Below are positions 24,997 to 34,166 of a stretch of DNA of 64,000 nt, piece after piece. Each line of letters begins with the position of its first letter. Position 1 is the stretch's first letter. The notes under the pieces are model-generated. The model did no database searches, was not told the DNA's origin, and saw only the letters and a list, made by a program, of their open reading frames with translations. This DNA is from Merdimmobilis hominis. GTDB taxonomy: Bacteria > Bacillota > Clostridia > Oscillospirales > Ruminococcaceae. The stretch spans positions 283,616-347,615 of the forward strand of contig NZ_LT629939.1 of NCBI RefSeq assembly GCF_900104615.1. Direction: 5' to 3'. Both the position numbers and the translations under genes were made by a program.

Positions 24997-26970
24997 ATGA
25001 AACCTATTGAAATACAAGACCTGTTGGAGTACCGGTATCTCTCCGGTCTCGCCCTGTCCCCCGACAACCGGCACATCGCTTTTGTGGTGCAGCAGGCTGC
25101 CAGCGATCAAAACAGCTATATCGGCAGCCTCTATCTCTACGACACCGTGAGCCAAACCACCCGGATGCTCACTTCCGGCGGGAGGGAAAAGAGCTTCTTC
25201 TGGCTGGATGGCTCCACCATCCTTTTCCCCGGCCTGCGGGACCCAGAACTGCGGAAGAAAAAAGCCCAAGGTGAGCCTTGGACAGCTTTCTACGCCATCG
25301 ACATCCGGGGCGGTGAAGCCTGTGAGCATATGCGCATCCCGCTGGAAGTCATTTCCGCTAAGCCGCTGGACAGCCGGCGCTTTGTGCTGCTGGCCCGCAC
25401 CAACAGCACCCTGCCCGATTTCCACGCCTTGTCCCAAGAAGAACAGGCCGCCTACCTCCGGGAAGGGAAGGACTACACCGTCCTGGATGAAATTCCCTAC
25501 TGCTCCAACGGCAGGGGGTATACCGGCAAGTGGCGGCAGCGGCTTTATTTCTACGACCGTTCCTCTGGGGAACTGCGGCCCATCACTGGGGAGCTGGAAA
25601 ACGTCAGCTTCTACCAAGTCCAGGGGGAGGAAGTCCTCTACATCTCCAGCACCTACCGGGAGAAATACAACCTGACCAGCGCCCTTACCCGCTACCACAT
25701 CCAGCGCGGCTCCCACCAGGTTCTGGTGGAGGACGGGGTCTATAAAATGGAGTATGCCGGCTTCTGGGGGGAGGAAATCTTCCTGGCCGCCACCGACATG
25801 AAGCGCTATGCCATGAATGAGTCCCCCAATTTTTATTGGGTGCGGGAGGGGCGCCTCGTTTTACTTGCAGAGAACGACTTCAGCATCCACAGCTCCATGA
25901 CCTTGGACTGCAAGCTGGGCGGCGGCAGCGGTTTCTCCCTGGAAGGGGATACTTTTTCCTACATCACAACCCGGGGCGGCAGTGACTACATCGCCACCCT
26001 CTCCCAAGATGGCCGGATCTCCCTTCTGGGCCGGGACAATGGCTCCATCGAGTGCTTCGCCCGGGGCAAAGAGGGGGAGTATTACTTCATCGGCACCCGG
26101 GGCACCCGCCTACAGGAGCTGTATTGCCTCCGGGATGGGGTGGAGACCCAGTTGACCGCCTGCAACGAGGAATACCGGAACAGCCATACGGTTTGTGAAC
26201 CCGTTTATTTCCCCATTGAAAAAAAGGGCCTGCGTCTGGATGGCTGGGTAATCCCTCCGGCGGACTTTGATGAGTGCAGAGTTTATCCGGGCATACTCAG
26301 CATCCACGGCGGGCCAAAAACCGCCTATGGCGCTGCCTTCCTCCACGAGATGCAGGTTCTGGCTGCCAAGGGGTATTTTGTCTTTTATGTCAATCCCCGG
26401 GGCAGCGATGGCCGGGGCGACGCCTTCTCAGACATCCGGAACCAGTTCGGCCGGGTAGATTATGAGGATTTTATGGACTTTACCGACCAGGTCTTGGAGG
26501 CGTATCCCCAAATCGACCGGGAGCGGCTGGGGGTGACCGGGGGCAGCTACGGGGGGTATATGACCAACTGGATCATCGGCCACACCCACCGGTTCGCCTG
26601 TGCCGTCTCCCAGCGGAGTATTTCCAACTGGATCACCAAAATCCTCACCACCGACATCGGCTACTACTACAACGCCGACCAAGTTGGGGGGATGCCCTGG
26701 CCGGACCCCACTCCACTGTGGGACTGTTCCCCCCTCAAATACGCCAGCCAGGTAAAAACCCCTACCCTTTTTCTCCATTCTGACCAGGATTTCCGCTGCT
26801 GGATGGCCGAAGGGCTCCAGATGTTCACCGCCCTCAAGCTCCACGGGGTACAGACGCGCCTTTGCCTGTTTCACGGGGAAAACCATGAGCTGAGCCGCAG
26901 CGGCACTCCGAGGCACCGCATCCGCCGCTTGAAGGAGATGACAGACTGGTTCCAGAAATATCTGGAATAG
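24997..26970 (+). CDS. S9 family serine peptidase, paralogue 2
   Basis: A 657-residue enzyme of the same architecture as its upstream neighbour: beta-propeller, then alpha/beta hydrolase. It has nucleophile GVTGGSYGGYMTNW, acid LHSDQDFRCW and His HGENHELSRSG. The catalytic domain is much closer to paralogue 1 than the propeller is, as expected for a tandem duplication in which the substrate filter diverged. AAGGAG precedes ATG 24997. All catalytic residues are kept, so both copies should be active. Confidence 0.92.
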   Translation: MKPIEIQDLLEYRYLSGLALSPDNRHIAFVVQQAASDQNSYIGSLYLYDTVSQTTRMLTSGGREKSFFWLDGSTILFPGLRDPELRKKKAQGEPWTAFYAIDIRGGEACEHMRIPLEVISAKPLDSRRFVLLARTNSTLPDFHALSQEEQAAYLREGKDYTVLDEIPYCSNGRGYTGKWRQRLYFYDRSSGELRPITGELENVSFYQVQGEEVLYISSTYREKYNLTSALTRYHIQRGSHQVLVEDGVYKMEYAGFWGEEIFLAATDMKRYAMNESPNFYWVREGRLVLLAENDFSIHSSMTLDCKLGGGSGFSLEGDTFSYITTRGGSDYIATLSQDGRISLLGRDNGSIECFARGKEGEYYFIGTRGTRLQELYCLRDGVETQLTACNEEYRNSHTVCEPVYFPIEKKGLRLDGWVIPPADFDECRVYPGILSIHGGPKTAYGAAFLHEMQVLAAKGYFVFYVNPRGSDGRGDAFSDIRNQFGRVDYEDFMDFTDQVLEAYPQIDRERLGVTGGSYGGYMTNWIIGHTHRFACAVSQRSISNWITKILTTDIGYYYNADQVGGMPWPDPTPLWDCSPLKYASQVKTPTLFLHSDQDFRCWMAEGLQMFTALKLHGVQTRLCLFHGENHELSRSGTPRHRIRRLKEMTDWFQKYLE

Positions 26971-27330
26971 CCCCCTTCCTAGGAAAGCCATTGGGATCGG
27001 GCAAAACCTGCCTTTTGACGTTGGATTCCATCCAAATGGTCTCCTTTCCCTTTGTTTATCAAAATATCTACAAAAGTTCAGTTTTATTTCTATTTTTCAT
27101 CAATTGCGCCCAAATATGAGTTGTGCGATAATGGAGTTAGCTCCTTTTCTCCCCAGCAGTTTTTTATCTGCATTTTCCGCTGGGGAGGGATGCCAGACCT
27201 TCCCCGGGTCGGCTCCTGCGCTGAAAAATGCAGGATGCATGCATTTCTCTTGAAGAATATGCATTTCCCCCATATTGTTCAACACTTGACAAACAATGGA
27301 TTGGGAACTTTTATTTTTATGTTGTATCTA
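26971..27330. other. structured intergenic stretch without recognised gene
   Basis: Between the second peptidase and the hydrogenase promoter. It holds a possible promoter TTGCGC (27104-27109), 17 bases, GATAAT (27127-27132), and then a 9-bp inverted repeat CTCCCCAGC/GCTGGGGAG spanning about 27151-27190. Next comes a patch with TGCATGCA. A weak TTGGAT/ATCCAA hairpin lies at about 27020. A 118-codon open frame crosses this area but has no ribosome site and odd composition. A small RNA or a long leader is possible; I see no known riboswitch. Confidence 0.4.
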
Positions 27331-27359
27331 TTGACTGCTTTAGCCTCTCCTCTTATAAT
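27331..27359 (+). promoter_or_regulatory. strong promoter of the hydrogenase operon
   Basis: TTGACT (27331-27336), 17 bases, TATAAT (27354-27359): 11 of 12 consensus bases. An 8-bp inverted repeat, AGGTATCA (27360-27367) and TGATACCT (27406-27413), begins right at the expected start point and could be an operator or a leader hairpin. Confidence 0.8.
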
Positions 27360-27493
27360 AGGTATCATCAATGGGAAGCAAATTAAGATAGAAAAAATCG
27401 AAATTTGATACCTTTGCTAGTCTTGTACCGCAGCTGTATTTTGCAAGAAATTTCTTCTTAACATTCAAAAAAAATCCACAAGGAGGAAGCACC

Positions 27494-27976
27494 ATGGCCA
27501 ACCAGTTCGAAATGCAAATCACCAAAATTCTGGACGAACAGGGCCGCGACCAACAAAAGTTGCTGTCCATTCTCCTGGACATCCAAAAGGCCTCAGGCAA
27601 AAACTACATCAGTGAGGAGGCCGCAGAGATTGTTTCCCGGGAAATGGGCATCCCCCTGGTGAAGCTGTACGACATCCTGACCTTCTATGCCATGTTGGAG
27701 ACAAAGCCCCGGGGCCGCTTCCTCATTGAGGTCTGCAACAATGCCCCCTGCTACGTCTCCAAATCCGACCGGATTGCCCAGTTCCTTCGCCAGGAGCTGG
27801 GGATCAACTTCGGCCAGACCACAGCGGACGGCTTGTTTACCCTTCAATACATGCCCTGTGTCGGCGCCTGTGACATCGGCCCGGTAATCAAAATCGGTGA
27901 CCGGGTCTATGGCAACCTGACCGAGGAGAAGATCCGCAAGATCCTCTCCGACCTGACCAACAACCTGGAGGGCTAG
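27494..27976 (+). CDS. NADH-linked [FeFe] hydrogenase, NuoE-like [2Fe-2S] subunit
   Basis: A 160-residue protein of the 24-kDa NuoE/HndA/HydC family with a thioredoxin-like fold. The [2Fe-2S] ligands are CNNAPC (near residues 79-84) and CVGAC (near 120-124). The N-terminal helical bundle is complete. AAGGAGG precedes ATG 27494. First gene of the operon, 31 bases before the NuoF-like gene. It passes electrons between the flavin subunit and the hydrogenase subunit or holds a dead-end cluster, as in related complexes. Confidence 0.92.
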   Translation: MANQFEMQITKILDEQGRDQQKLLSILLDIQKASGKNYISEEAAEIVSREMGIPLVKLYDILTFYAMLETKPRGRFLIEVCNNAPCYVSKSDRIAQFLRQELGINFGQTTADGLFTLQYMPCVGACDIGPVIKIGDRVYGNLTEEKIRKILSDLTNNLEG

Positions 27977-28007
27977 ACCCCAAATCGAAGGAAAGGATGT
28001 TTTTCAC

Positions 28008-29318
28008 ATGCCAAAAACCATGTCTGTTCTGACAGCGCGCTGCGGCAGAATCCGGCCGGACTCGGTCAAGGAGTATGTGGCCACCGGCGGCTTTGAAGCC
28101 TTCCGCAAGGCGCTGGCTATGGAGCCTATGGAGATCATCAACGAGGTGATGGACGCCAAGCTTCTAGGCCGCGGCGGCGCTTCTTACCCAGCGGGTAAAA
28201 AATGGAAGCAACTCTATGAGATCCCCACCTTCCCCAAATACATCGTCTGCAATGCCGATGAGGGCGAGCCCGGCACCTTTAAGGACAAAGTCTTGCTGGA
28301 AAAAGACCCTCTCTTGGTCATCGAGGGCATGCTGATCGCCGGCTATGTCTTTGATTCCCACGACGGTTACATCTACATCCGCGGCGAATACCGGGAGATC
28401 CAGCGGATCTTCCAGGCCGCTATCGCCAATGCGGAGTCTGCTGGATTCTTAGGGGACAACATCTGCGGGACGGATTTCTCCTTCCGAGTTCACATCGTGT
28501 CCGGCGCCGGCGCTTATATCTGCGGCGAGAACTCCGGCCTACTCAACTCCATCGAAGCTAAAACCGGACGGCCCCGGGTCAAACCGCCCCATCTAGCGGA
28601 GGTTGGCCTCTTCTCCATGCCCACCTTGGTGAACAACGTGGAGTCCTTTGCGGGCATCCCGGTTATCCTCTCCATGGGCGGCAAACAGTTCCTGGAACTT
28701 GGTTCGGAGAACAGCGGCGGCACCAAGCTCATCTGCCTCTCTGGAAATGTCAACAACCGGGGCACCTATGAAATTCCCATGCACGGCGTCACCCTGCGGG
28801 ATATTATCTATGATCCAGAACTGGGCGGCGGCATCCCGGACGGCAAAGAACTGAAGTTTTTCCACCTGGGCGGCCAATCCGGCCCCATCGGCTTCCCTCA
28901 CCAGCTGGATACCGTCTACTCCCACGATGCCCTGAAAAAAGTGGGGCTTTCGGTGGGCTCCGGCGCAGTGGTGGTGCTGGATGAATCGGTCTGCATCATC
29001 GATTACCTGAAAAAGGTGGCCGACTTCTTCATCCATGAAAGCTGCGGCAAATGCGTCCCCTGCCGGGAAGGCAACCGCCAGATCCGCCTGATCCTCCAAA
29101 AATTCTCCGACGGTGTGGCCACCATGCAGGACTTTGAACGGCTGGAGCGGCTCTCCCTCACCATGGCGATGGCCTCCTCCTGTGGCCTTGGCCAGGCGGC
29201 TACTACTGCCCTGGATTCCTGCCTCATCCACGCCCGGGAAGAATTTATCGCTCATATCAACGGCGTCTGCCCTGTGTGCTTCAACAGTAGAAAGAATGGT
29301 GATACCTATGCATATTGA
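28008..29318 (+). CDS. NADH-linked [FeFe] hydrogenase, NuoF-like flavin subunit
   Basis: A 436-residue subunit with the NuoF core: GRGGASYPAGKKW (FMN site), CNADEGEPGTFKD (NADH site), YICGENSGLLNSIEAKTGRPR, and the cluster N3 motif SCGKCVPCREG with the fourth Cys in SSCGLG. Usual HydB/HndC proteins of bifurcating hydrogenases are nearly 600 residues, with an N-terminal thioredoxin-like [2Fe-2S] domain and a C-terminal 2[4Fe-4S] domain. Both are missing here. Its end overlaps the hydrogenase gene by 11 bases. It should oxidise NADH (or reduce NAD+) through FMN. Confidence 0.92.
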   Translation: MPKTMSVLTARCGRIRPDSVKEYVATGGFEAFRKALAMEPMEIINEVMDAKLLGRGGASYPAGKKWKQLYEIPTFPKYIVCNADEGEPGTFKDKVLLEKDPLLVIEGMLIAGYVFDSHDGYIYIRGEYREIQRIFQAAIANAESAGFLGDNICGTDFSFRVHIVSGAGAYICGENSGLLNSIEAKTGRPRVKPPHLAEVGLFSMPTLVNNVESFAGIPVILSMGGKQFLELGSENSGGTKLICLSGNVNNRGTYEIPMHGVTLRDIIYDPELGGGIPDGKELKFFHLGGQSGPIGFPHQLDTVYSHDALKKVGLSVGSGAVVVLDESVCIIDYLKKVADFFIHESCGKCVPCREGNRQIRLILQKFSDGVATMQDFERLERLSLTMAMASSCGLGQAATTALDSCLIHAREEFIAHINGVCPVCFNSRKNGDTYAY

Positions 29319-31044
29319 TCCCAACAAAATGGTCACTGTAAAGATCGACGGCATCCCGGTCACTGTGCCCTCCGGCACCACCATCATGGAAGCCGCCAAA
29401 AAAATCGGCATTAAAATCCCTTCCCTGTGCCATCACCCCGACTTGACCGTCCGGGCTTTCTGCCGCGTCTGCGTGGTAGAAGACACTTGGAGCCGCCGCC
29501 TGAAAACCGCCTGCAACAACATTGTGGACGAGTGCGGGGATATCTTCACCAACACCGAAGGGATTCGCCGGGCCCGTCGCACTATTTTGGAACTGCTGCT
29601 GGCCAACCATCCCCAGGACTGTCTCCACTGCGAGCGCAACCGCAAGTGCGAGCTCCAGACCCTGGCTGAAGAGTTCGGCATCCGTAAAAACGCCTTCGAC
29701 CCAGTCTACCGCCCGGTCCCCAAAGATTTGAGCAATCCCGCCATGGTCCGGGATATGAGCAAATGCATCCGCTGCGGCCGTTGTGTGGATGCCTGCCAGG
29801 CGGTTCAGGGGGTCAATGCCATTGGGTATGCCGGCCGATCCACTGGGTTTAAAATCACCACCGCCTTTGAGAAGCCTTTGAGCGAATCCCCCTGTGTCTA
29901 CTGCGGCCAGTGCATTGCCGCCTGCCCTGTGGGTGCCCTTTATGAGAAAGACGACACCCAAAAGGTGTGGGACGCTCTCTCCAACAAGGACCTCCACGTA
30001 GTGGTCCAGACCGCGCCTGCGGTCCGTGTGGCCATCGGCGAGGAGTTCGGCATGGAGAAAGGGGCCATTGCCACCGGCAAGATGGTGGCTGCCCTGCGCC
30101 GCCTGGGCTTTGACAAAGTGTTTGACACCAACTTCTCCGCCGACCTGACCATCGTAGAGGAGGGCAATGAGCTCTTCTCCCGATTAAAATCTGGTAAGAA
30201 TCTGCCGATGATCACCTCCTGCAGCCCCGGATGGGTCAACTATGTGGAGAAGAACTACCCCGACCTGCTGGACCATGTCTCCAGCTGTAAATCCCCTCAG
30301 CAGATGTTTGGCGCAGTGGCTAAGACCTATTACGCCGACAAAATGGAAATCCCCCGGGAGAAGATGTTTGTAGTCTCCATCATGCCCTGCGTGGCTAAGA
30401 AATATGAGGCCCAGCGGCCGGAGATGAACTCCAGTGGTTACCAGGATGTAGACGTGGTCCTTACCACCCGGGAATTGGCTAAGATGATCCGCCTGGCCGG
30501 CATCCAATTTGGCGCCCTGCCGGAAGAAGAGTTTGACAGTCCGTTGGGCCTTGCCTCCGGTGCGGGAGCCATCTTCGGCACCTCTGGAGGGGTCATGGAG
30601 GCCGCAGTCCGCACCGTCTATGAGATTGTCACCGGCAAAGAGCCCCAGAGTCTTGATTTTAACGAACTGCGGGGTCATGAGGGCATCAAAGAAGCCTCTT
30701 TGGATTTGGATGGCACCACCGTGAAAGTTGCAGTTGCCAATGGCCTCTCCAACGCCAAAATCTTGATGGATAAAGTTCGCGCCGGTGAGGCCGACTACCA
30801 ATTCATTGAGATCATGTGCTGCCCAGGCGGCTGTGTAGGCGGCGGCGGGCAGCCCTTCCGCACCACTGCGGCTATCCGCTCCAACCGGATGACCGGCCTC
30901 TACAAGGTGGATAAGGACAGCAAAATCCGCCAGTCCCACAAAAACCCGGAAATTCTCGCCCTGTACGATGAATTCCTGGGCGAGCCCAACGGCCATCTGG
31001 CCCATGAACTGCTCCACACCCATTATACCGACCGGAGCCACTAA
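29308..31044 (+). CDS. NADH-linked [FeFe] hydrogenase catalytic subunit
   Basis: 578 residues. The start is taken as ATG 29308, behind GGTGAT; ATG 29296 is an alternative. Domains in order: [2Fe-2S] ferredoxin (Cys41, 52, 55, 69), His-Cys3 [4Fe-4S] (His101, Cys105, 108, 114), two ferredoxin clusters (CIRCGRC...C near 153-163 and CVYCGQC...C near 196-206), and the H-cluster domain. The latter has L1 TSCSPGW (303-309), L2 MPCVAKKYE (359-367) and L3 EIMCCPGGCVGGGGQP (501-516). L1 has Ser where the textbook motif has a second Cys. Maturases HydE, HydF and HydG are not in this window. Last gene of the operon. Confidence 0.93.
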   Translation: MHIDPNKMVTVKIDGIPVTVPSGTTIMEAAKKIGIKIPSLCHHPDLTVRAFCRVCVVEDTWSRRLKTACNNIVDECGDIFTNTEGIRRARRTILELLLANHPQDCLHCERNRKCELQTLAEEFGIRKNAFDPVYRPVPKDLSNPAMVRDMSKCIRCGRCVDACQAVQGVNAIGYAGRSTGFKITTAFEKPLSESPCVYCGQCIAACPVGALYEKDDTQKVWDALSNKDLHVVVQTAPAVRVAIGEEFGMEKGAIATGKMVAALRRLGFDKVFDTNFSADLTIVEEGNELFSRLKSGKNLPMITSCSPGWVNYVEKNYPDLLDHVSSCKSPQQMFGAVAKTYYADKMEIPREKMFVVSIMPCVAKKYEAQRPEMNSSGYQDVDVVLTTRELAKMIRLAGIQFGALPEEEFDSPLGLASGAGAIFGTSGGVMEAAVRTVYEIVTGKEPQSLDFNELRGHEGIKEASLDLDGTTVKVAVANGLSNAKILMDKVRAGEADYQFIEIMCCPGGCVGGGGQPFRTTAAIRSNRMTGLYKVDKDSKIRQSHKNPEILALYDEFLGEPNGHLAHELLHTHYTDRSH

Positions 31045-31050
31045 AAAAGC

Positions 31051-31092
31051 AAAACGCCCCGCGGGACGCAAACGTTCCACGGGGCGTTCTTG
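31051..31092 (+). terminator. terminator of the hydrogenase operon
   Basis: AACGCCCCG (31053-31061) pairs with CGGGGCGTT (31080-31088), with further inner pairs, followed by CTTG and a weak T run, directly after the stop codon. Confidence 0.7.
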
Positions 31093-31170
31093 TATATCCT
31101 AGCCCTTCCCCGCCTAGGTGGAGGAAGACATTTCCCCCTTCTCTTTAGGGGATTTGTTTTTTATCATACG

Positions 31171-31205
31171 AAAAAAAGCGAACGGGAATAACCCCGTTCG
31201 CTTTT
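31171..31205 (-). terminator. terminator of rpsU
   Basis: AAGCGAACGGG and CCCGTTCGCTT arms with seven T on the minus strand, about 25 bases past the rpsU stop. Confidence 0.88.
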
Positions 31206-31228
31206 CTCTTCCTTAGAGGACACAAACC

Positions 31229-31405
31229 CTATTTGAATTTGCGTTTCCGAGCAGCTTCAGACTTCTTTTTCCGTTTGACGGAAGGTTTTTCGTAGTGCTC
31301 TCTTTTGCGAACCTCAGCCAGAACGCCAGCTCTAGCGCACTGTCTCTTAAATCTTCTAAGAGCGCTATCCAAAGACTCGTTATCTTTAATACGAATTTCT
31401 GCCAT
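31229..31405 (-). CDS. rpsU: 30S ribosomal protein S21
   Basis: A 58-residue basic protein read directly from the minus strand: [19 protein letters not shown], a middle [20 protein letters not shown], and a tail rich in Lys and Arg ([15 protein letters not shown]). This is bS21, which helps initiation at the mRNA exit channel of the small subunit. AAGGAGGG lies nine bases before ATG 31405. It is monocistronic, with its own consensus promoter and terminator. Confidence 0.96.
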   Translation of the reverse strand: MAEIRIKDNESLDSALRRFKRQCARAGVLAEVRKREHYEKPSVKRKKKSEAARKRKFK

Positions 31406-31468
31406 TTACAATATCCCTCCTTACGCCCAACCGGCAGGAGTTTTTATCCCAAGTGGATAACATCGAAT

Positions 31469-31498
31469 ATTATACAATATCATGCACTAGGATGTCAA
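31469..31498 (-). promoter_or_regulatory. consensus promoter of rpsU
   Basis: Minus strand: TTGACA (31498-31493), 18 bases, TATAAT (31474-31469), all twelve consensus bases. Confidence 0.9.
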
Positions 31499-31611
31499 TA
31501 CCTTTGCCCCCATTGAATACAAGTTTCTTCCAAATTCTTTTTTGAAGAGAACCCTTTCATCCAGAGGGGCAGCAAGACCCAGCGGAACTGATTATTTTAA
31601 ATATAAAGTCT

Positions 31612-31710
31612 ACACAAACTGGAAAAATCCCGATGCGGCTTTGCCGCAGGAAGGGCCGCACCCTGACAGGGATTTCTTCCCCAATGATCGCTTTGCGATC
31701 ATTTTACCAC
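31612..31710. repeat. dispersed intergenic repeat, Y and X modules, copy 2
   Basis: Plus strand: the Y module with CTGGAAAAATCCCG and the hairpin GCGGC-TTT-GCCGC (about 31619-31660), then GGATTTCTTCCCC and the X hairpin ATGATCGC-TTT-GCGATCAT (about 31674-31710). The X part overlaps the last codons and the stop codon of leuS (stop at 31699-31701). The same Y-then-X arrangement occurs at 59101-59276. The rest of 31406-31698 holds the rpsU promoter only. Confidence 0.7.
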
Positions 31711-34110
31711 GATGTTGACCAATTTGCCGGGGACACAGATCTCCTTGACCACTGTTTTGCCTGCTATGGCCGCTGCGATGGACTCATTGGCCTTGGCGGC
31801 GGCAATGGCATCCTGGTTGCTGCAATCGGCGGGAATGACCACACGGGCCTTTACCTTGCCGTTCACCTGCACTGCGATCTCCACGCTGGCATCCTTGCAC
31901 TTTGCCTCATCATAGGAGGGCCATTTCTGGTCGGTGATCATGCCGCCGAAGCCGCAGACCTCCCAGAGTTCTTCCGCAATATGGGGGGCAAAGGGATTGA
32001 GCAACAGGAGGAAAGTTTTAAACTCCCCACGGGTGATGCTCCCCTTGTCGGTGATTTCGTTGAGCAGGCTCATCATCGCCGCGATAGCGGTGTTGAACTT
32101 CATCTCCTCGATATCCTCACTGACCTTCTTGATGGTCTTGTGGAAAGAGGTTTCCAGCTCCTTAGAGTATCCCTCCCCATCGGTGAGGACGTCCTGCAGG
32201 CCCCAGATACGCTCCAGGAACCGTTTGCAGCCCTTAATGGAGGAGGTGTTCCAAGGGGCGCTCTTCTCAAAATCGCCAATGAACATCTCATAGAGGCGCA
32301 TGGTATCGGCGCCGTATTCCTTGACAATGTCATCGGGGTTGACCACATTGCCCCGGGATTTGCTCATCTTCTCCCCGTTTTCGCCCAGGATCATACCGTG
32401 GCTTGTCCGTTTGGCATAGGGTTCGGGACAGCTGACTACACCGATGTCATAGAGGAATTTGTGCCAGAACCGGGAGTAGAGCAGGTGCAGAGTGGTGTGC
32501 TCCATGCCGCCGTTGTACCAGTCCACCGGCAGCCAGTAGTCCAGGGCCTCTTTAGCAGCCAAAGCAGTGTCGCAGGTGGGGTCGCAGTAGCGCATAAAGT
32601 ACCAGGAGGAGCCTGCCCACTGGGGCATGGTGTCGGTCTCCCGTTTGGCGGGGCCGCCGCAGCAGGGACAGGTGGTGTTGACCCAGGCGTCCATCTTCGC
32701 CAAGGGGGATTCGCCATTTTCGGTGGGCTCATAGCTTTCCACCTCAGGCAGGGTCAAGGGCAACTCACTCTCCGGCAGGGGAACATAGCCGCACTTCTCG
32801 CAATAGACAATGGGGATGGGTTCGCCCCAGTAACGCTGGCGGGAGAACACCCAGTCACGCAGTTTGTAGTTGACCTTGGGCTGTCCTTTTCCTTCTTTTT
32901 CCAGCCAGGCGATGATCTTCTTCTTGGCCTCTTCCACTGTCAGGCCGTCCAGCATGCCGGAGTTGACCATAATGCCGGTCTCGCAGTCGGTGAAGGCTTC
33001 CTTCTCCACATCGCCGCCTTTGACCACCTCAACGATGGGCAGGCCGAACTTTTTGGCGAACTCCCAGTCCCGGGTGTCGTGACCGGGGACCGCCATGATG
33101 GCGCCGGTGCCGTAGGTCATCAGCACATAATCGGAGACGAAGATGGGGATCTCCTTGCCGTTGACGGGGTTGATGCCCCGCACCCCGTCGATGCGGATGC
33201 CAGTCTTGTCCTTGTTCACTTCTGAGCGTTCAAAGTCGGACTTTTGGGCCGCCTGCTGCTGGTAGGCCTTGATCTCCTCCAGGTTGGTAATCTTGTCCGC
33301 CCACTTCTCCAGGAAGGGGTGCTCCGGCGACATGACCATGTAGGTGGCGCCGTACAGGGTATCTGGGCGGGTGGTGTAGATAAGCAGGTCATCGCCGGCG
33401 GTGGTGGCAAAGGTCACCTCTGCGCCGGTGGAGCGGCCGATCCAGTTCTTCTGGGAAGTCTTGACCCGGTCTATGTAATCCAGACCCTCCATATCAAGGT
33501 CGTCGATCAGCCGCTGGGCATATTCGGTGATTTTCAGCATCCACTGGCTTTTTACCTTGTGGATGACCTGGCCGCCGCAGCGCTCGCAGACGCCGCCCAC
33601 GACCTCCTCGTTGGCCAGAACCACTTTACAGGAAGTGCACCAGTTGACGTTCATCTCCTTTTTATAGGCCAGGCCGTGTTTAAACAGCTGGAGGAAAATC
33701 CACTGGGTCCATTTGTAGTAACTGGGGTCGGTGGTGTTGATTTCCCGGTCCCAGTCAAAGGAGAGACCGAGAGACTGGAGCTGGGATTTGAAGCGGGCCA
33801 CATTCTGCCGGGTGACAATCTCCGGGTGGATGTGGTTCTTAATGGCGAAGTTCTCAGTGGGCAGGCCAAAGGCGTCCCACCCCATGGGATACAGCACGTT
33901 GTACCCCTCCAGGCGGCGTTTGCGCGCCACGATGTCCAGGGCGGTATAGGAGCGGGGATGGCCCACGTGTAAGCCCTGCCCCGAGGGGTAGGGGAACTCC
34001 ACCAAGGCGTAATATTTCGGCTTGGTGTAATCGTTGGTGGCGGCAAAGACATGCTTGTCCGCCCAAATTTTTTGCCATTTTTGTTCAATGGCCGCAAACT
34101 CATATTTCAA
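31699..34110 (-). CDS. leuS: leucyl-tRNA synthetase
   Basis: An 803-residue class I synthetase. The start is TTG 34110 ([12 protein letters not shown] follows), with GGGAGG eight bases upstream; an ATG ten codons earlier lacks a site. The HIGH motif is [10 protein letters not shown], the KMSKS motif is [10 protein letters not shown], and the CP1 editing domain and zinc-type CxxC knuckles ([21 protein letters not shown]) are present. The last few codons lie in the dispersed repeat element. There is no T-box upstream, since the gene follows rsfS by 56 bases at the end of the long housekeeping operon. Confidence 0.95.
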   Translation of the reverse strand: MKYEFAAIEQKWQKIWADKHVFAATNDYTKPKYYALVEFPYPSGQGLHVGHPRSYTALDIVARKRRLEGYNVLYPMGWDAFGLPTENFAIKNHIHPEIVTRQNVARFKSQLQSLGLSFDWDREINTTDPSYYKWTQWIFLQLFKHGLAYKKEMNVNWCTSCKVVLANEEVVGGVCERCGGQVIHKVKSQWMLKITEYAQRLIDDLDMEGLDYIDRVKTSQKNWIGRSTGAEVTFATTAGDDLLIYTTRPDTLYGATYMVMSPEHPFLEKWADKITNLEEIKAYQQQAAQKSDFERSEVNKDKTGIRIDGVRGINPVNGKEIPIFVSDYVLMTYGTGAIMAVPGHDTRDWEFAKKFGLPIVEVVKGGDVEKEAFTDCETGIMVNSGMLDGLTVEEAKKKIIAWLEKEGKGQPKVNYKLRDWVFSRQRYWGEPIPIVYCEKCGYVPLPESELPLTLPEVESYEPTENGESPLAKMDAWVNTTCPCCGGPAKRETDTMPQWAGSSWYFMRYCDPTCDTALAAKEALDYWLPVDWYNGGMEHTTLHLLYSRFWHKFLYDIGVVSCPEPYAKRTSHGMILGENGEKMSKSRGNVVNPDDIVKEYGADTMRLYEMFIGDFEKSAPWNTSSIKGCKRFLERIWGLQDVLTDGEGYSKELETSFHKTIKKVSEDIEEMKFNTAIAAMMSLLNEITDKGSITRGEFKTFLLLLNPFAPHIAEELWEVCGFGGMITDQKWPSYDEAKCKDASVEIAVQVNGKVKARVVIPADCSNQDAIAAAKANESIAAAIAGKTVVKEICVPGKLVNIVVK

Positions 34111-34166
34111 TGTAGGTACCTCCCAAATGCCGTTCGGCATGGATTTTGTGTCACAGCGGGCAGGAA

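Noticed and set aside
27052-27408. A 118-codon open frame on the plus strand upstream of the hydrogenase operon
   Set aside because: No ribosome site, composition unlike the neighbouring genes, and it runs across a strong promoter and inverted repeats. More likely non-coding.
34110-34166. A T-box leader for leuS
   Set aside because: Only 56 bases separate rsfS and leuS, too short for a T-box, and no specifier stem or NCCA-binding bulge is seen.
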